Of a stretch of DNA of 64,000 nt, positions 7,881-17,856 are shown piece by piece. The number at the start of each line of letters is the position of its first letter. Position 1 is the stretch's first letter. A program made the position numbers and the translations under genes. The stretch spans positions 806,001 to 870,000 of the forward strand of contig NZ_JACDTY010000001.1 of assembly GCF_013520985.1 (NCBI RefSeq), written 5' to 3'. This stretch comes from Mesorhizobium neociceri (GTDB taxonomy: Bacteria; Pseudomonadota; Alphaproteobacteria; Rhizobiales; Rhizobiaceae). The notes under the pieces were generated by a model. It saw only the letters and a program-made list of their open reading frames with translations, made no database searches and was not told where the DNA came from.

Positions 7881-8126
7881 GTGCTCTCAACTGTATTGCG
7901 GGAAAAGCTGGTTTGCGAATGCGGTCGCACCGGGTATTTGAAACTACGGGAAGACGCTCAGCCCCTCAGCGGCACTTGGGAATCCTACAGCTTGGAGGGT
8001 TTCGAGGGCAGCAGCCTGACGATCACTAGTTCGGGAAATATTCCGGGAGACAAGTTGGCCTATCTCCATCCTTTGTGTCCTCAATGCAGTCAGTGGGGCA
8101 AGGTGAAGTACGCCAGCCATTCCTGA
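7881..8126 (+). CDS. Hypothetical zinc-ribbon-like small protein
   Basis: The 81-residue product has CECG near the N-terminus (C12, C14) and CPQC near the C-terminus (about C66, C69), a spacing that suggests a four-cysteine zinc ribbon closing a small beta domain. The middle is rich in Gly, Ser and Thr. The GTG start has GGAAGG about 12 bases upstream, so the start is only probable. No family name is offered; similar small ribbon proteins are usually nucleic-acid or protein binders. Confidence 0.5.
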   Translation: MLSTVLREKLVCECGRTGYLKLREDAQPLSGTWESYSLEGFEGSSLTITSSGNIPGDKLAYLHPLCPQCSQWGKVKYASHS

Positions 8127-8371
8127 GCCCGCAACAACTATCTGACATCGTTAGCGTGTTTGAGAAGCCGCATTTAGGCGGTCATGCCCCAGCATATCGC
8201 GCCGTCGGTATCGCCAAACAGCGCTGGCGAGCATCAGGAGGGCCATGCAGGCGATGTAGAGCGGGACCATCGGAGGGGAAATCTGATACAACGCAAGCAT
8301 CAAGGACTCAGGGACGGGTGACAAGCTCGGTTGTAGGCTAAGCCGGTGCCGCCGGAGTGCGCTTTAGGACG

Positions 8372-9262
8372 ATGAATCAGGAAAGAATTCTAGCCGCAGT
8401 CCTTTTAGCCGATGTGGTGGGCAGCACGCCGCTCTATGAGCGCATCGGCGACGATGCCGCTCTGCAGCAGATCTCAGATTGCCTAGACGCGATACGCGGG
8501 ATTGCCGTCCGGCACGGCGGCGATTTCATTCACTCGAAGGGCGATGACGTGCTTAGCCTGTTCGAGAGGCCAGAGGCGGCCCTGAGGGCCGTCCTTCAAA
8601 TTAGCAGCCAGCTCACGAAAGGGTCGCTGACCACCCGAATCGGATTGCACTTCGGGGCGGTTATTCGCACGCGGGGCGAAGTATTCGGCGACGTTGTCAA
8701 TGTCACCGCAAGGTTGTCCACCACGGCCAACCCGGGGGAGGTGCTGATCAGCCAGAGCTTCTTCGAAGCCCTTTCCTCAGAGGGCCGCAGTGCCTTGCGG
8801 CTCCTCGACAAAATGCCCTTCAAGGGCAAGGAAGAGCCCTTCGACGTCTATACCTTGGGTAGCGACGATGGGGGCCTCACTACGCAGATCGCCAGCCAGG
8901 GCACCATTATCGATAGGCGGTTCGCCCCGGCTAGGCACATCAATCTGGTCATCCGCTATGGAGATCAGTTGCGATCTTGCCGCAACAACGAATTCGTGAC
9001 CATCGGCCGATCTCCTGAATGCAATATCGTCGTCCCGCGGCCCTGGGTCTCACGGCACCACGCGACCTTCACCATTTCGAACGGCAGGGCGGGGCTTGCT
9101 GAGCGAAGCTCGTCGGGCACATTTGTGTCGACTGGACCTGACCAAGAAGTGTTCGTGCGCCGTGAAGCCATTCTCCTGTTCGGCTCCGGCGTCATCTCGC
9201 CTGGACGGAGATCGTCCCTCAGCGACGCTCAGATTCTTAGCTACGAGATTATCTCAGGCTGA
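8372..9262 (+). CDS. Class III nucleotide cyclase domain fused to FHA domain
   Basis: The 296-residue protein joins a class III cyclase homology domain (about 4-160) to a C-terminal forkhead-associated phosphothreonine-binding domain (about 188-290). Metal-binding Asp are D14 (LLADVVGST) and D58 (KGDD); the transition-state pair N110/R114 is present in VNVTAR, so catalysis is plausible. The position that is usually Lys in adenylate cyclases (before T-x-G-D) is H54, so ATP selectivity is uncertain. FHA residues G212-R213-S214 and S227-R228-H229 are intact. The ATG at 8372 has AGGA upstream. A Ser/Thr kinase partner would be expected but none is nearby. Confidence 0.85.
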   Translation: MNQERILAAVLLADVVGSTPLYERIGDDAALQQISDCLDAIRGIAVRHGGDFIHSKGDDVLSLFERPEAALRAVLQISSQLTKGSLTTRIGLHFGAVIRTRGEVFGDVVNVTARLSTTANPGEVLISQSFFEALSSEGRSALRLLDKMPFKGKEEPFDVYTLGSDDGGLTTQIASQGTIIDRRFAPARHINLVIRYGDQLRSCRNNEFVTIGRSPECNIVVPRPWVSRHHATFTISNGRAGLAERSSSGTFVSTGPDQEVFVRREAILLFGSGVISPGRRSSLSDAQILSYEIISG

Positions 9263-9482
9263 CCCGGCGAGGCGGCCAGTAGGTCAGTCGAACATGGCAA
9301 AGGCACGCCAATTTCCTTTCGGTTGGACTCCCTCCAGCCGGATCAGACCGTCGAAAACGTGGTCAATGGTCATTCTCTCCTCCGGGTGTAGATCGGCACC
9401 CAGCGAAGTCGAGTTGTGTAGATATGCTGTAGATCAGCCGATCTCCGGCTGTTCCTGAGAACTCTAAAAACCTTGGAAATGT

Positions 9483-9557
9483 TGGCTCCCCGGGCCGGAT
9501 TCGAACCAGCGACCAACCGGTTAACAGCCGGTTGCTCTACCACTGAGCTACCGGGGA
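9483..9557 (-). tRNA. tRNA-Asn (GTT)
   Basis: On the minus strand the sequence folds as a cloverleaf with acceptor TCCCCGG/CCGGGGA, D-arm AGCTCAGTGGTAGAGC, anticodon loop CTGTTAA (anticodon GTT) and T-loop GGTTCGAATCC. CCA is encoded at 9485-9483. It marks the boundary between the accessory-looking left part and the core to its right. Confidence 0.95.
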
Positions 9558-9789
9558 ACAGAGGCTCTCATGTGAGTGGCGCAGCCTATAGCAAACCCGT
9601 TTCGGCTTTGCAAAGAAGCATTTCGCATTTTTTTTGCGCTTTTTCATGCGATGGTTTCTGGCAATCGCCTGATCACACCACATATGAGCGGTCTTGGGCG
9701 CCGTCCGGCCTTGGTCGGCGGAACCGAAAAGGCGATTGCAGCCTTTACGGCATATGGCTTTACTGATGGCAACCGGATCGACTTTCGAC

Positions 9790-10050
9790 ATGACTGCAGC
9801 AGGCGAAAACCAGGCACCGGCGCGGAAAATTTCGGTGTTCGGCCGCGAGTTCACCATGCCGCGCTCGCGCGGCCTCAGGATCGCCATCGGCATCGTGCTG
9901 GTGTTTTTCGGCATTCTCGGCTTCCTGCCGATTCTCGGCTTCTGGATGATTCCGCTCGGCCTTTTGGTGCTTTCCTACGAATTTGCCGCGGTGCGCCGCC
10001 AGCGGCGGCGGTTCGTCGTCTGGTGGGAACGACGCCGCCGGCCGAGTTGA
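9790..10050 (+). CDS. Small two-helix membrane protein (PGPGW-like)
   Basis: The 86-residue product has a basic N-terminus, two hydrophobic segments (about 28-45 and 48-66, GIVLVFFGILGFLPILGFWM) and a very basic tail (RRQRRRFVVWWERRRR). The hairpin of two helices around a short proline/glycine/tryptophan turn resembles the PGPGW family of putative membrane proteins, whose role is unknown. The start is uncertain: in-frame ATGs at 9754, 9766 and 9790 all lack a clear ribosome site, and I took the last because it precedes the polar lead-in. Confidence 0.55.
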   Translation: MTAAGENQAPARKISVFGREFTMPRSRGLRIAIGIVLVFFGILGFLPILGFWMIPLGLLVLSYEFAAVRRQRRRFVVWWERRRRPS

Positions 10051-10071
10051 AAGCGATGGCCCGGTCGTGGC

Positions 10072-10275
10072 TCAGCGGTCGCTGCGCTTTTCCAGCCCCT
10101 CGCAGATTTCCTTGAGAACGGCGGCCGCTGAAGCCAGCCGCGCGCGATCATGCGGCGAAAGCCGGTTTGCACCCTCGATGCCGAGGCGGTCGATCGCGTA
10201 GCGCACAAGTTCTTCGCAGCGCAGCAGCGACAATCTGCCCTCGCTGTTTTTCCAGTCTGTTGCGGCCCTGGGCAT
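10072..10275 (-). CDS. Small conserved-looking hypothetical protein
   Basis: The 67-residue product is helical and charged (LLRCEELVRYAIDRLGIEGA, then ARLASAAAVLKEICEGLEKR), with two cysteines and no membrane segment. It is convergent with the preceding gene, 21 bases away. Amphipathic spacing suggests two helices, perhaps a dimer. No family is recognised. Coding is favoured because the frame has consistent third-position GC and no stop, but the evidence is modest. Confidence 0.5.
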   Translation of the reverse strand: MPRAATDWKNSEGRLSLLRCEELVRYAIDRLGIEGANRLSPHDRARLASAAAVLKEICEGLEKRSDR

Positions 10276-10493
10276 GGGCTACCTCCATCTCCCGCAACGT
10301 AAACCCGCGGGTTCGAGTTTCACCAATCGCCAGGCCATGCTTAATGACTGCCTAATATACCGCTGCGCCAAGCGGTTAAACCGCTCGGGAACCACGTTGC
10401 GGAGGCTGACGAGGAAAGCGCGCCGGAATGCTGCGCGGACGCTTGACGACCTTTCGCTGCCACCATATTGAGTTCGCTCGCCGGGAGCGACGA

Positions 10494-10567
10494 GGCCTCG
10501 TGGCGGAGTGGTTACGCAGAGGACTGCAAATCCTTGCACCCCGGTTCGATTCCGGGCGAGGCCTCCA
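10494..10567 (+). tRNA. tRNA-Cys (GCA)
   Basis: Cloverleaf with acceptor GGCCTCG/CGAGGCC, anticodon loop CTGCAAA (anticodon GCA), T-arm CCGGTTCGATTCCGG and encoded CCA. A short GC hairpin (AGCTCCCGC/GCGGGGGCT) follows within 20 bases and may end transcription. Confidence 0.95.
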
Positions 10568-10676
10568 GTTGCTTCAGCTCCCGCGTGGCGGGGGCTTGAG
10601 TTCCGGTCGAATGCGCCGCAGTGTTGGCGCGACAAGCGCATTTCAGCGCATTGGCTTTTGACGGATTGGTTGGGAC

Positions 10677-11351
10677 ATGAGCGCTGATTTCTCCGAACTT
10701 CGCGTCAAGATGGTCGACGGCCAGGTCCGCACCACCGACGTGACAGACGCAGCATTGCTCGATGCAATGCTCGCGGTGCCGCGCGAGGCCTTTGTCGGGG
10801 CTGGCCAGCAGGCTCTTGCCTATATTGACGAGGATATCCGCATCTCCGATGGCGCCAACGGCAGCGGTGCACGCTACCTCATGGAGCCGTCGCCGCTGGC
10901 CAAGCTTTTGCAACTGGCCGAGATCGGCCCCGGCGATTCGGTGCTCGATGTCGGTTGCGGCACCGGCTATTGCGCGGCGCTGCTGTCCAGACTGGCAAAA
11001 TCCGTCATTGCGCTGGAAAGCGATGCCGGACTGGCGGAAACGGCCAAGGCCGCACTATCGGCGCAGGGCTGCGACAATGTCGCCGTGGTCACCGGGCCGT
11101 TGCCGCAAGGTCATGCCGCCAAGGCGCCCTACAATGTGATTGTGATCGGCGGCAGCGTCGAGGAAGTGCCGGCGGCGCTGCTCGGCCAACTCGCCGAAGG
11201 CGGCCGTCTGGTCGCCGTCGAAGGGCAGGGCAATGCGGGCGTGGCCCGCTTGTTTATTAGGGCAGGGGGGGTTGTAACCGGAAGACGGGCATTTAATGCG
11301 GCAATTAAGCCACTACCGGGATTTGAACGTATTCACGCGTTCGAATTCTAA
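10677..11351 (+). CDS. Protein-L-isoaspartate O-methyltransferase family protein
   Basis: The 224-residue protein has the Rossmann methyltransferase fold of the PIMT family, with S-adenosylmethionine motif I at about 88-103 (DSVLDVGCGTGYCAALL) and an acidic residue ending strand 2 (ALESD). PIMT repairs isoaspartyl residues in aged proteins. A second, more canonical copy (pcm) lies at 38212. In this one the active-site stretch is MEPSPLAKLLQL, whereas pcm enzymes usually have S-x-P-x-x-x-A, so substrate may differ. In Rhizobiales this paralogue often precedes the tolC gene, as here. Confidence 0.8.
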   Translation: MSADFSELRVKMVDGQVRTTDVTDAALLDAMLAVPREAFVGAGQQALAYIDEDIRISDGANGSGARYLMEPSPLAKLLQLAEIGPGDSVLDVGCGTGYCAALLSRLAKSVIALESDAGLAETAKAALSAQGCDNVAVVTGPLPQGHAAKAPYNVIVIGGSVEEVPAALLGQLAEGGRLVAVEGQGNAGVARLFIRAGGVVTGRRAFNAAIKPLPGFERIHAFEF

Positions 11352-11538
11352 GTGATTTTGCCTTGCAGCAAAGGCGCTGTCATGTTGGCTTGCGATTGGA
11401 CAATCGTTGCTGATTTGGTTAACCGGTGTTTTCGGGAGGCCGTCAGCGGGGGAACGATAAATCGACGCGGCGCTGGCTGATCCCTCGGGATGGGCTGGCG
11501 TGGCGTGGTTCCCGTGCAAAACGAATGAGGGATTTAAA

Positions 11539-12921
11539 GTGCCGTCCTTAGCCAAGAGCTTGTTTGCTACCGTCCTTATTTCCGCGACCGCGCTTTCGCC
11601 GATAGCCGCCTCGGCGGAAACCATTCTCGGCGCGCTTTCCAAGGCCTACCAGAACAATTCGTCGCTGAATTCCGCCCGTGCGGGCGTGCGCGTTACCGAT
11701 GAGGGCGTCGCTATCGCCAAGTCGGGCTGGCGCCCGACCATCAACGGTTCGGCTGACATTGACTATACGTCCAGACACATTGTCGGTGCCAACAGGAGCC
11801 TGGCCCTGACCACCGGCAGTTTCGGTATCCAGATCAACCAGACTCTTTTCGACGGGTTTCAGACCAAAAACAATGTCGCGGCGGCCGAAGCGCAGGTCAG
11901 GGCCTCGGTTGAGAGTTTGCGCAACACCGAAGAGAACACCCTGTTCAACGCGGCAAGCGCCTACATGGATGTGATCCATGATCGCCAGGTGGCGGTTCTG
12001 ACGGAACAGAATTTGCAATTCCTGACCGAGCAGGCGCGCGCGGCGCGTTCGCGTTTCGAGGTCGGCGAAGGCACACGCACCGACGTGGCACAGGCCGACG
12101 CCTCGCGCTCGGCCGCGGTGGCGCAGTTGAGCGCTGCCCGCGCGCAGGCGCTCGCCAGTGCGGCGACCTATCGCCAGATCGTCGGCGACGAGCCGGGCAA
12201 GCTCAAGGCGGCCTCGCCGCTGGCGAAGCTGTTGCCGAGGAGCCTCGATGCGGCGATCGGCATCGCGGCGACCGAACACCCGGCCATTCTCGCCACCGAG
12301 CATCTTGTCGATGCGGCGGGTTTTGCGGTGAAGTCGCAGGAAGGAGCATTGTTGCCGCAGCTCACCGCCAGCGCCGGCGTTTCCCGCGCCTACAGCAACA
12401 CGGTTCCCAGCGCCACCAGCGATGCCACGTCAAATGCCGCCAGCATCGGCGCGTCGCTAACGATTCCGATCTACTCGGGCGGCCGCACCTCGGCCCTGGT
12501 CCGCCAGTCGAAGGAATCGCTTAGCCAGGCTCGCATCGAGGTCGATGTCAGCCGCGATCAGGTCCGCCAGGCGGTGACGTCGGCATGGACGCAATATACC
12601 TCTGCGCAGGAAAGCGTTGACGCCAACCGGCAGGTGATCGCCGCCGCGCAACTGGCGCTCAACGGCGTCATCGAAGAGCGCAATGTCGGCCAGCGCACCA
12701 CGCTCGACGTGTTGAACGCCCAGAACGCCGTCATCTCGGCCAAGATCGACCTCGCCAGCTCCGAGCGCGATGTGGTGGTGGCGAGCTATGCCATCCTTTC
12801 GGCCATGGGCCGCCTGTCGGTCGAGCGGCTTGCTCTGCAGGTGACGAAGTACAAGCCTGAAGAGCACTACAGAGCCGTCAAGGACAAATGGATCGGCCTG
12901 CGCACGCCGGACGGCCGCTGA
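11539..12921 (+). CDS. tolC: TolC family outer membrane efflux/secretion protein
   Basis: The 460-residue protein begins with a signal peptide (VPSLAKSLFATVLISATALS, cut near ASA-E) and contains two TolC/OEP repeats (about 25-210 and 230-430), with periodic helix-rich stretches such as NTLFNAASAYMDVIHDRQV and NQTLFDGF, the typical barrel turn. It forms a trimeric outer-membrane tunnel for type I secretion and RND efflux. I chose the GTG at 11539 with GAGG nine bases upstream and the signal peptide directly after; another GTG at 11500 would add 13 residues before the signal. A terminator follows at 12965. Confidence 0.9.
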   Translation: MPSLAKSLFATVLISATALSPIAASAETILGALSKAYQNNSSLNSARAGVRVTDEGVAIAKSGWRPTINGSADIDYTSRHIVGANRSLALTTGSFGIQINQTLFDGFQTKNNVAAAEAQVRASVESLRNTEENTLFNAASAYMDVIHDRQVAVLTEQNLQFLTEQARAARSRFEVGEGTRTDVAQADASRSAAVAQLSAARAQALASAATYRQIVGDEPGKLKAASPLAKLLPRSLDAAIGIAATEHPAILATEHLVDAAGFAVKSQEGALLPQLTASAGVSRAYSNTVPSATSDATSNAASIGASLTIPIYSGGRTSALVRQSKESLSQARIEVDVSRDQVRQAVTSAWTQYTSAQESVDANRQVIAAAQLALNGVIEERNVGQRTTLDVLNAQNAVISAKIDLASSERDVVVASYAILSAMGRLSVERLALQVTKYKPEEHYRAVKDKWIGLRTPDGR

Positions 12922-12964
12922 TCGCATCCAGACGGTTCAAATCCCGCCGGGATTGAAGCATTGG

Positions 12965-12995
12965 AGCGCCGCGCATCTTAGGGATGCGCGGCGCT
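12965..12995 (+). terminator. Rho-independent terminator after tolC
   Basis: AGCGCCGCGCAT pairs with ATGCGCGGCGCT across a short loop and is followed by ATCCTTTT. Confidence 0.8.
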
Positions 12996-13191
12996 ATCCT
13001 TTTGTAGCGACATGATCTTTTCCGAAGGAAGGTCTTCGGCTCCGAGCCATGTCTAAATTGTTGAAATCCCGCATCTCCCGAGATTGGGGATTCTCGGATG
13101 GCGATCCGTCGGCTACGCTGTCGCCATGATTCGTGCCCGGCTTTACCGGACAGGAATCTGCAAACGGGTCACAAGGGCGGCGGATGTGACG

Positions 13192-14115
13192 ATGGCGACG
13201 GCAAGCAGCGCACAGCGCGAACCATCCATGGAAGAAATACTGGCTTCCATCAGGAGGATCATCGAAGACAGCGACACCGGCCGCAAGCAGCCGGGTGACG
13301 CCGATGAGTTGCGCCAGGATCTTGCGCCGGCCGCCGGACCGGCCTCGGATGTCGAGGCCTTCCGCAGCGAGCTGCACAGCGCGGCCGAAAGCAAGAAGCC
13401 GGTGACGCTGGCCGATGTGCAGGCCCAACTGGCCGAGCCTGTCGTGACGCGGCTGGAGACACGCTCCGAACCGGCGCCAGTGAAGCCGAGCACTCCGGCA
13501 CCGGCAAATCCGGCCCTTACAACCGCTGCGCCTCCCGCGCATGCGCCGATGACCCTGGCGGAAGTCAGCGCCAGAATCGCTGGCGAGTCTGCTCCGGCGG
13601 CCAAGGCGGAAGCGCCGGCCCGGGCAAAGGCGGAAACCAGCGATTCGATCGTCACCGATTGGCGGCGCGAAATTGCCGCCGTGGGCAGTCAGACAAAGCC
13701 AGCCGATGTGGCCAAGCCGCAGGAAGTCAGGCCGCAAGAGATCAGGCCGCAGGAGACTAAGCAGCAAGAGACGGGGAGGCAGCAGGCTGTATCCGTGGAG
13801 ATCGAGGCTTTCGAGGACGATCTGGCGGCCGAGCCGACTTTCGAGCATGGCCCTTCGCGCAGCGAGCAGGCGCGCCAGGCCGATGCAATGCCGGTCCGTC
13901 CGGCGATCGTTTCGGAACATACGGGACGGCAAGTCGCCGCCGCCTTCGGCGAGCTCTCCGACGCCTTTGCCAGCCGCAGCAAGAAGACCTTCGACGAGAT
14001 GGCCGAGGAGATGCTGCGGCCGATGCTGCAGGACTGGCTGGACAACAATCTGCCGACGCTGGTCGAGCGCCTGGTGCGCGAGGAAATCGAGCGCGTCGCG
14101 CGCGGCGCGCAGTAG
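13192..14115 (+). CDS. popZ: PopZ-family polar organising protein (DUF2497)
   Basis: The 307-residue protein has the PopZ plan: a short conserved N-terminal helix (EPSMEEILASIRRIIEDSDT, about 9-28), a long acidic/proline/alanine-rich disordered middle and a conserved C-terminal helical region (about 265-307, FDEMAEEMLRPMLQDWLDNN and then LVERLVREEIERV). PopZ polymers form a pole-organising matrix that anchors ParB-parS or marks the growing pole in Rhizobiales. The gene lies between tolC and valS, its usual place. The ATG at 13192 is chosen because the conserved helix follows; the frame extends upstream without motif support. A terminator is at 14136. Confidence 0.85.
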   Translation: MATASSAQREPSMEEILASIRRIIEDSDTGRKQPGDADELRQDLAPAAGPASDVEAFRSELHSAAESKKPVTLADVQAQLAEPVVTRLETRSEPAPVKPSTPAPANPALTTAAPPAHAPMTLAEVSARIAGESAPAAKAEAPARAKAETSDSIVTDWRREIAAVGSQTKPADVAKPQEVRPQEIRPQETKQQETGRQQAVSVEIEAFEDDLAAEPTFEHGPSRSEQARQADAMPVRPAIVSEHTGRQVAAAFGELSDAFASRSKKTFDEMAEEMLRPMLQDWLDNNLPTLVERLVREEIERVARGAQ

Positions 14116-14135
14116 CGATCACAACCTCACCGATC

Positions 14136-14163
14136 AAAGCGCCGCCGTTGGGCGGCGCTTTTT
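14136..14163. terminator. Terminator between popZ and the convergent VOC gene
   Basis: AAAGCGCCGCC pairs with GGCGGCGCTTT around GTTG, with T and A runs on either side, so it can act in both directions. Confidence 0.85.
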
Positions 14164-14172
14164 CGTTGCGGA

Positions 14173-14814
14173 TTAGCCTGCGGCCGATGTCGCGAAGGCG
14201 ATCAGATTGCCGTCGGGATCGCTGACGATGAAAGTGCGGGCACCCCATGGCTCGGTCCGCAGCGTCTGATGAAAGCTGGCGCCGGCCGCCTGGTATTCAA
14301 GAAACAACGGCTTGATAGCCTCGACCACTATCGTAGCCGACAGCAGGTCGTCCCTGGCGCGGAGGCTCGTGTCGACAAGGAGCAGGTCGACATGGCGCAA
14401 ATTGAGCCGCGCACCGTCACGGAATATTTGCGCGTAGAAGGGCGGCTCGCCATAGGTGAAGCGCGTCGTGAAGCCGAGTTTTTGTTCGTAGAACGAGCAG
14501 GTGGCAGCGATGTCGGAAACGAAAAGCTGGGGTTCCGCCATGGCGAGAAATGGTTTTTGGGCATCGGATGTTGTGCTGTCGGTCATGGTCTGAAGGCCTT
14601 TCTTCAGCCCCTGCCAACTCTCGAAACCTGCCTTCCTGGCCACCAGTTCCAGGGCGTCAGCGAGCTTGAAGCTGTGGTCCAGGATCTGGCTGTCGGAGAG
14701 ATGACGGAAACGCGGCAAGAGCGACCCGATCGCATCGGCAACGGGATAATACCGCTCGCGATGCCATTTCAGGTAGAGCTTGGCCTGTTTTCTGTGGTGT
14801 TCGAGCGTTGGCAT
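14173..14814 (-). CDS. VOC-superfamily (glyoxalase-like) protein with extra N-terminal helical domain
   Basis: The 213-residue protein has an N-terminal helical module (about 1-75, MPTLEHHRKQAKLYLKWHRE with a later ARKAGFESWQGLKKGL) often found before other domains in rhizobia, then a VOC/bleomycin-resistance fold (about 92-210). The VOC part shows PQLFVSDIAATCSFYEQKLG at its start and DPDGNLIAF at its end, with possible metal ligands H and E. These proteins bind small hydrophobic or electrophilic compounds; substrate unknown. The start at 14814 fits the N-terminal module; an upstream in-frame start at 14865 is unsupported. Confidence 0.75.
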   Translation of the reverse strand: MPTLEHHRKQAKLYLKWHRERYYPVADAIGSLLPRFRHLSDSQILDHSFKLADALELVARKAGFESWQGLKKGLQTMTDSTTSDAQKPFLAMAEPQLFVSDIAATCSFYEQKLGFTTRFTYGEPPFYAQIFRDGARLNLRHVDLLLVDTSLRARDDLLSATIVVEAIKPLFLEYQAAGASFHQTLRTEPWGARTFIVSDPDGNLIAFATSAAG

Positions 14815-15072
14815 GGGCGCATTGTGGGTTGAGGTGGCGTAGGCGGGCAATGCCCCTCCGGCCAAAAGCCGATGCGCCCTACAGCAGCGTAGGCACGGTA
14901 TGGCGGTTTGCGGCTTGCGGTCAAGACCAAGGCCGCGCCCGGGCCTGTTGCCTCGATCTATATCGCCCTATCTAATGGCTGGTGCCGTTGACCGCCCTTG
15001 CGGTTGACTTGGCCAAGACCTTCCGATTTACACCGAACCAGCAAAAATCCCGACAGCGCGGACCATTTTCCC

Positions 15073-17856
15073 ATGCTTGAAAAGACCTACGACGCCAAAA
15101 CCGTCGAGCCCAAGATCGCCAAAGTCTGGGAAGAGGCGGACGCATTTCGCGCTGGCGCCGGCGCCGAGGAGGGGGCGGAGGCCTTCACCATCGTCATCCC
15201 GCCGCCCAACGTCACCGGCTCGCTGCATATGGGCCACGCGCTCAACAACACGCTGCAGGACATACTCGTGCGCTTCGAGCGCATGCGCGGCAAGAACGTG
15301 CTGTGGCAGCCCGGCATGGACCATGCCGGCATCGCCACGCAGATGGTGGTCGAACGGCAGCTGATGGAAAAGCAGATCCATCGCCGCGATCTCACCCGCG
15401 AACAGTTCATCGAGAAGGTGTGGGAGTGGAAGGCCGAGTCCGGCGGCGCCATCTTCAACCAGCTGAAGCGGCTTGGCGCCTCGGCCGACTGGTCGCGCGA
15501 ACGCTTCACCATGGATGAAGGCCTGTCCAAGGCCGTGCTCGAAGTCTTCGTCACCCTCTACAAGCAAGGGCTGATCTACAAGGACAACCGCCTTGTGAAC
15601 TGGGACCCCAAGCTGTTGACCGCGATCTCCGACCTTGAGGTCGAGCCGCAGGAGGTCAACGGCAATCTCTGGCACTTCCGCTATCCGATCGAGGGTGAGA
15701 TTTTCGATCCGGAAAATCCTGGGACATTCATCACCGTGGCGACGACACGGCCCGAGACAATGCTGGGCGATACGGCAGTCGCCGTGCACCCGGACGACGA
15801 GCGCTACCGGCATCTGGTCGGCAAGAATGTCGTGTTGCCGATCGTCGGCCGAAAGATCCCTGTTGTGGCGGACGAGTATTCCGATCCGGAAAAAGGCTCC
15901 GGCGCGGTCAAGATCACACCGGCGCACGACTTCAACGATTTCGAGGTCGGCAAGCGCCACAAGCTGCCGGCGATCAACATCCTGACCATCGAGGCCGCGA
16001 TCAAGCTCAGGGACAATGAGGACTTCCTCGCCGGGCTCGACGTGACGCCGGAACGTCAGGCTGTCTGGGACGAGCTCGACGGTCTCGACCGTTTCGTCGC
16101 GCGCAAGAAGATCGTCGAGCTGATGGAGGCCGGCGGCTTTCTCGACAAGATCGAGCCGCATCGCCACGCCGTGCCGCATGGCGACCGCGGCGGCGTGCCG
16201 ATCGAGCCGTTCCTCACCGAGCAGTGGTATGCCAATGCCGCGGAACTGGCCAAGCCGGCGATCGCCTCGGTGCGCGAGGGCCGTACCAACTTCGTGCCGA
16301 AGAATTGGGAAAAGACCTATTTCGACTGGATGGAGAACATCCAGCCCTGGTGCATTTCACGCCAGCTGTGGTGGGGCCACCAGATCCCGGCCTGGTACGG
16401 GCCGGATGGGCGTGTCTTCGTCGAGAAGACCGAGGAAGAGGCGCTGGCCGCGGCAATTGAGTATTATCTGGCGCTGGAAGGGCCGTGGAAGGCCTGGGTC
16501 GAGGACAAGCTGGAGAATTTCAAGCCCGGCGAAATCCTTGCCCGCGACGAGGATGTGCTCGACACCTGGTTCTCGTCGGCGCTGTGGCCGTTCTCGACGC
16601 TGGGCTGGCCGGATCACACGCCGGAGTTGAAAACCTACTACCAGACCGACGTGCTGGTGACCGGTTTCGACATCATCTTCTTCTGGGTCGCCCGGATGAT
16701 GATGATGGGGCTGCATTTCATGCACGAGGAGCCGTTCCACACGGTCTATGTGCATGCCCTGGTGCGCGACAAGAACGGGCAGAAGATGTCGAAGTCGAAA
16801 GGCAACGTCATCGACCCGCTCGAACTCATCGACGAGTTTGGCGCCGACGCACTGCGCTTCACGTTGACGGTGATGGCGGCGCAGGGGCGCGATGTGAAGC
16901 TCGATCCGGCGCGCATCGCCGGTTACCGCAATTTCGGCACCAAGCTGTGGAACGCGACGCGCTTTGCCGAGATGAACGAGGTCGCGCGCAATGACGATTT
17001 CTGGCTGAACGACGCCAAGCTGCCGGTCAACCGCTGGATCCTGACCGAGCTGACCAGGGCGTCGCACGCGATCACCGAGGGCATCACCTCATACCGCTTC
17101 AACGAAGCGGCGGGCGCTGCCTACCGCTTCGTCTGGAACCTGTTCTGCGACTGGTATCTGGAACTTCTGAAGCCGGTGTTCATGGGCACCGACGAGGCGG
17201 CCAAGGCGGAAAGCCGCGCCTGCGTCGCCTTCGTGCTCGACGAGATCTACAAGCTGCTTCACCCGATGATGCCGTTCATGACCGAGGAATTGTGGGCGCA
17301 GACGGCAGGCGAGGGTATGACGCGCGACTCGTTGCTCTGTCACGCCGCCTGGCCGTCACCGAACTTCGAGGATGTAGACGCCGCCGCCGACATCAACTGG
17401 CTGGTCGATCTGGTCTCCGGCATCCGCTCCGTGCGCTCGGAGATGAACGTGCCGCCGGCGGCGATCGCGCCGCTGGTGGTGGTCGGCGCCAGCGCCGAGA
17501 CCCACCAGAGGCTCGAACGTCATGCTTCCGCCATCAAGCGGCTGGCCCGGGTCGGCGACATCTCGCTGCAGGACGCCGCACCCAAGGGCTCGGCCCAGAT
17601 CGTGCTCAACGAGGCGACGATCTGCCTGCCGCTCGGCAGCCTGATCGATATCTCCGCCGAGGCGGCGCGGCTGCAGAAGGAGCTGGCCAAGGTGACCGAG
17701 GAAATCGCGCGGCTGCATAAGAAGCTGTCGAACGAACGATTCGTCGCCAGCGCGCCGGAAGAGATCGTCGCAGCCGAGCGCGAAAAACTCGACGAATACC
17801 GCGATCAGCAGGAGAAGCTTTCGGTGGCGTTGACAAGGGTCCGCGACGCCGGTTGA
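15073..17856 (+). CDS. valS: Valyl-tRNA synthetase
   Basis: The 927-residue class I synthetase charges tRNA-Val. It shows the HIGH-type motif HMGH at 52-55 ([18 protein letters not shown]), the editing domain (about 200-400, including [17 protein letters not shown]), the KMSKS loop at about 571-575 ([20 protein letters not shown]), an anticodon-binding domain and a C-terminal coiled coil (about 860-925) that closes bacterial ValRS. The ATG at 15073 (MLEKTYDAK) fits the family; 25 codons of upstream frame are ignored. Single gene, separated by a long leader from the next. Confidence 0.97.
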   Translation: MLEKTYDAKTVEPKIAKVWEEADAFRAGAGAEEGAEAFTIVIPPPNVTGSLHMGHALNNTLQDILVRFERMRGKNVLWQPGMDHAGIATQMVVERQLMEKQIHRRDLTREQFIEKVWEWKAESGGAIFNQLKRLGASADWSRERFTMDEGLSKAVLEVFVTLYKQGLIYKDNRLVNWDPKLLTAISDLEVEPQEVNGNLWHFRYPIEGEIFDPENPGTFITVATTRPETMLGDTAVAVHPDDERYRHLVGKNVVLPIVGRKIPVVADEYSDPEKGSGAVKITPAHDFNDFEVGKRHKLPAINILTIEAAIKLRDNEDFLAGLDVTPERQAVWDELDGLDRFVARKKIVELMEAGGFLDKIEPHRHAVPHGDRGGVPIEPFLTEQWYANAAELAKPAIASVREGRTNFVPKNWEKTYFDWMENIQPWCISRQLWWGHQIPAWYGPDGRVFVEKTEEEALAAAIEYYLALEGPWKAWVEDKLENFKPGEILARDEDVLDTWFSSALWPFSTLGWPDHTPELKTYYQTDVLVTGFDIIFFWVARMMMMGLHFMHEEPFHTVYVHALVRDKNGQKMSKSKGNVIDPLELIDEFGADALRFTLTVMAAQGRDVKLDPARIAGYRNFGTKLWNATRFAEMNEVARNDDFWLNDAKLPVNRWILTELTRASHAITEGITSYRFNEAAGAAYRFVWNLFCDWYLELLKPVFMGTDEAAKAESRACVAFVLDEIYKLLHPMMPFMTEELWAQTAGEGMTRDSLLCHAAWPSPNFEDVDAAADINWLVDLVSGIRSVRSEMNVPPAAIAPLVVVGASAETHQRLERHASAIKRLARVGDISLQDAAPKGSAQIVLNEATICLPLGSLIDISAEAARLQKELAKVTEEIARLHKKLSNERFVASAPEEIVAAEREKLDEYRDQQEKLSVALTRVRDAG

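Noticed and set aside
9483..9557. tRNA-Asn as an integration site for the left accessory region
   Set aside because: No integrase gene is seen and I could not find a repeat of the tRNA 3' end within the window. The island idea remains only a suspicion.
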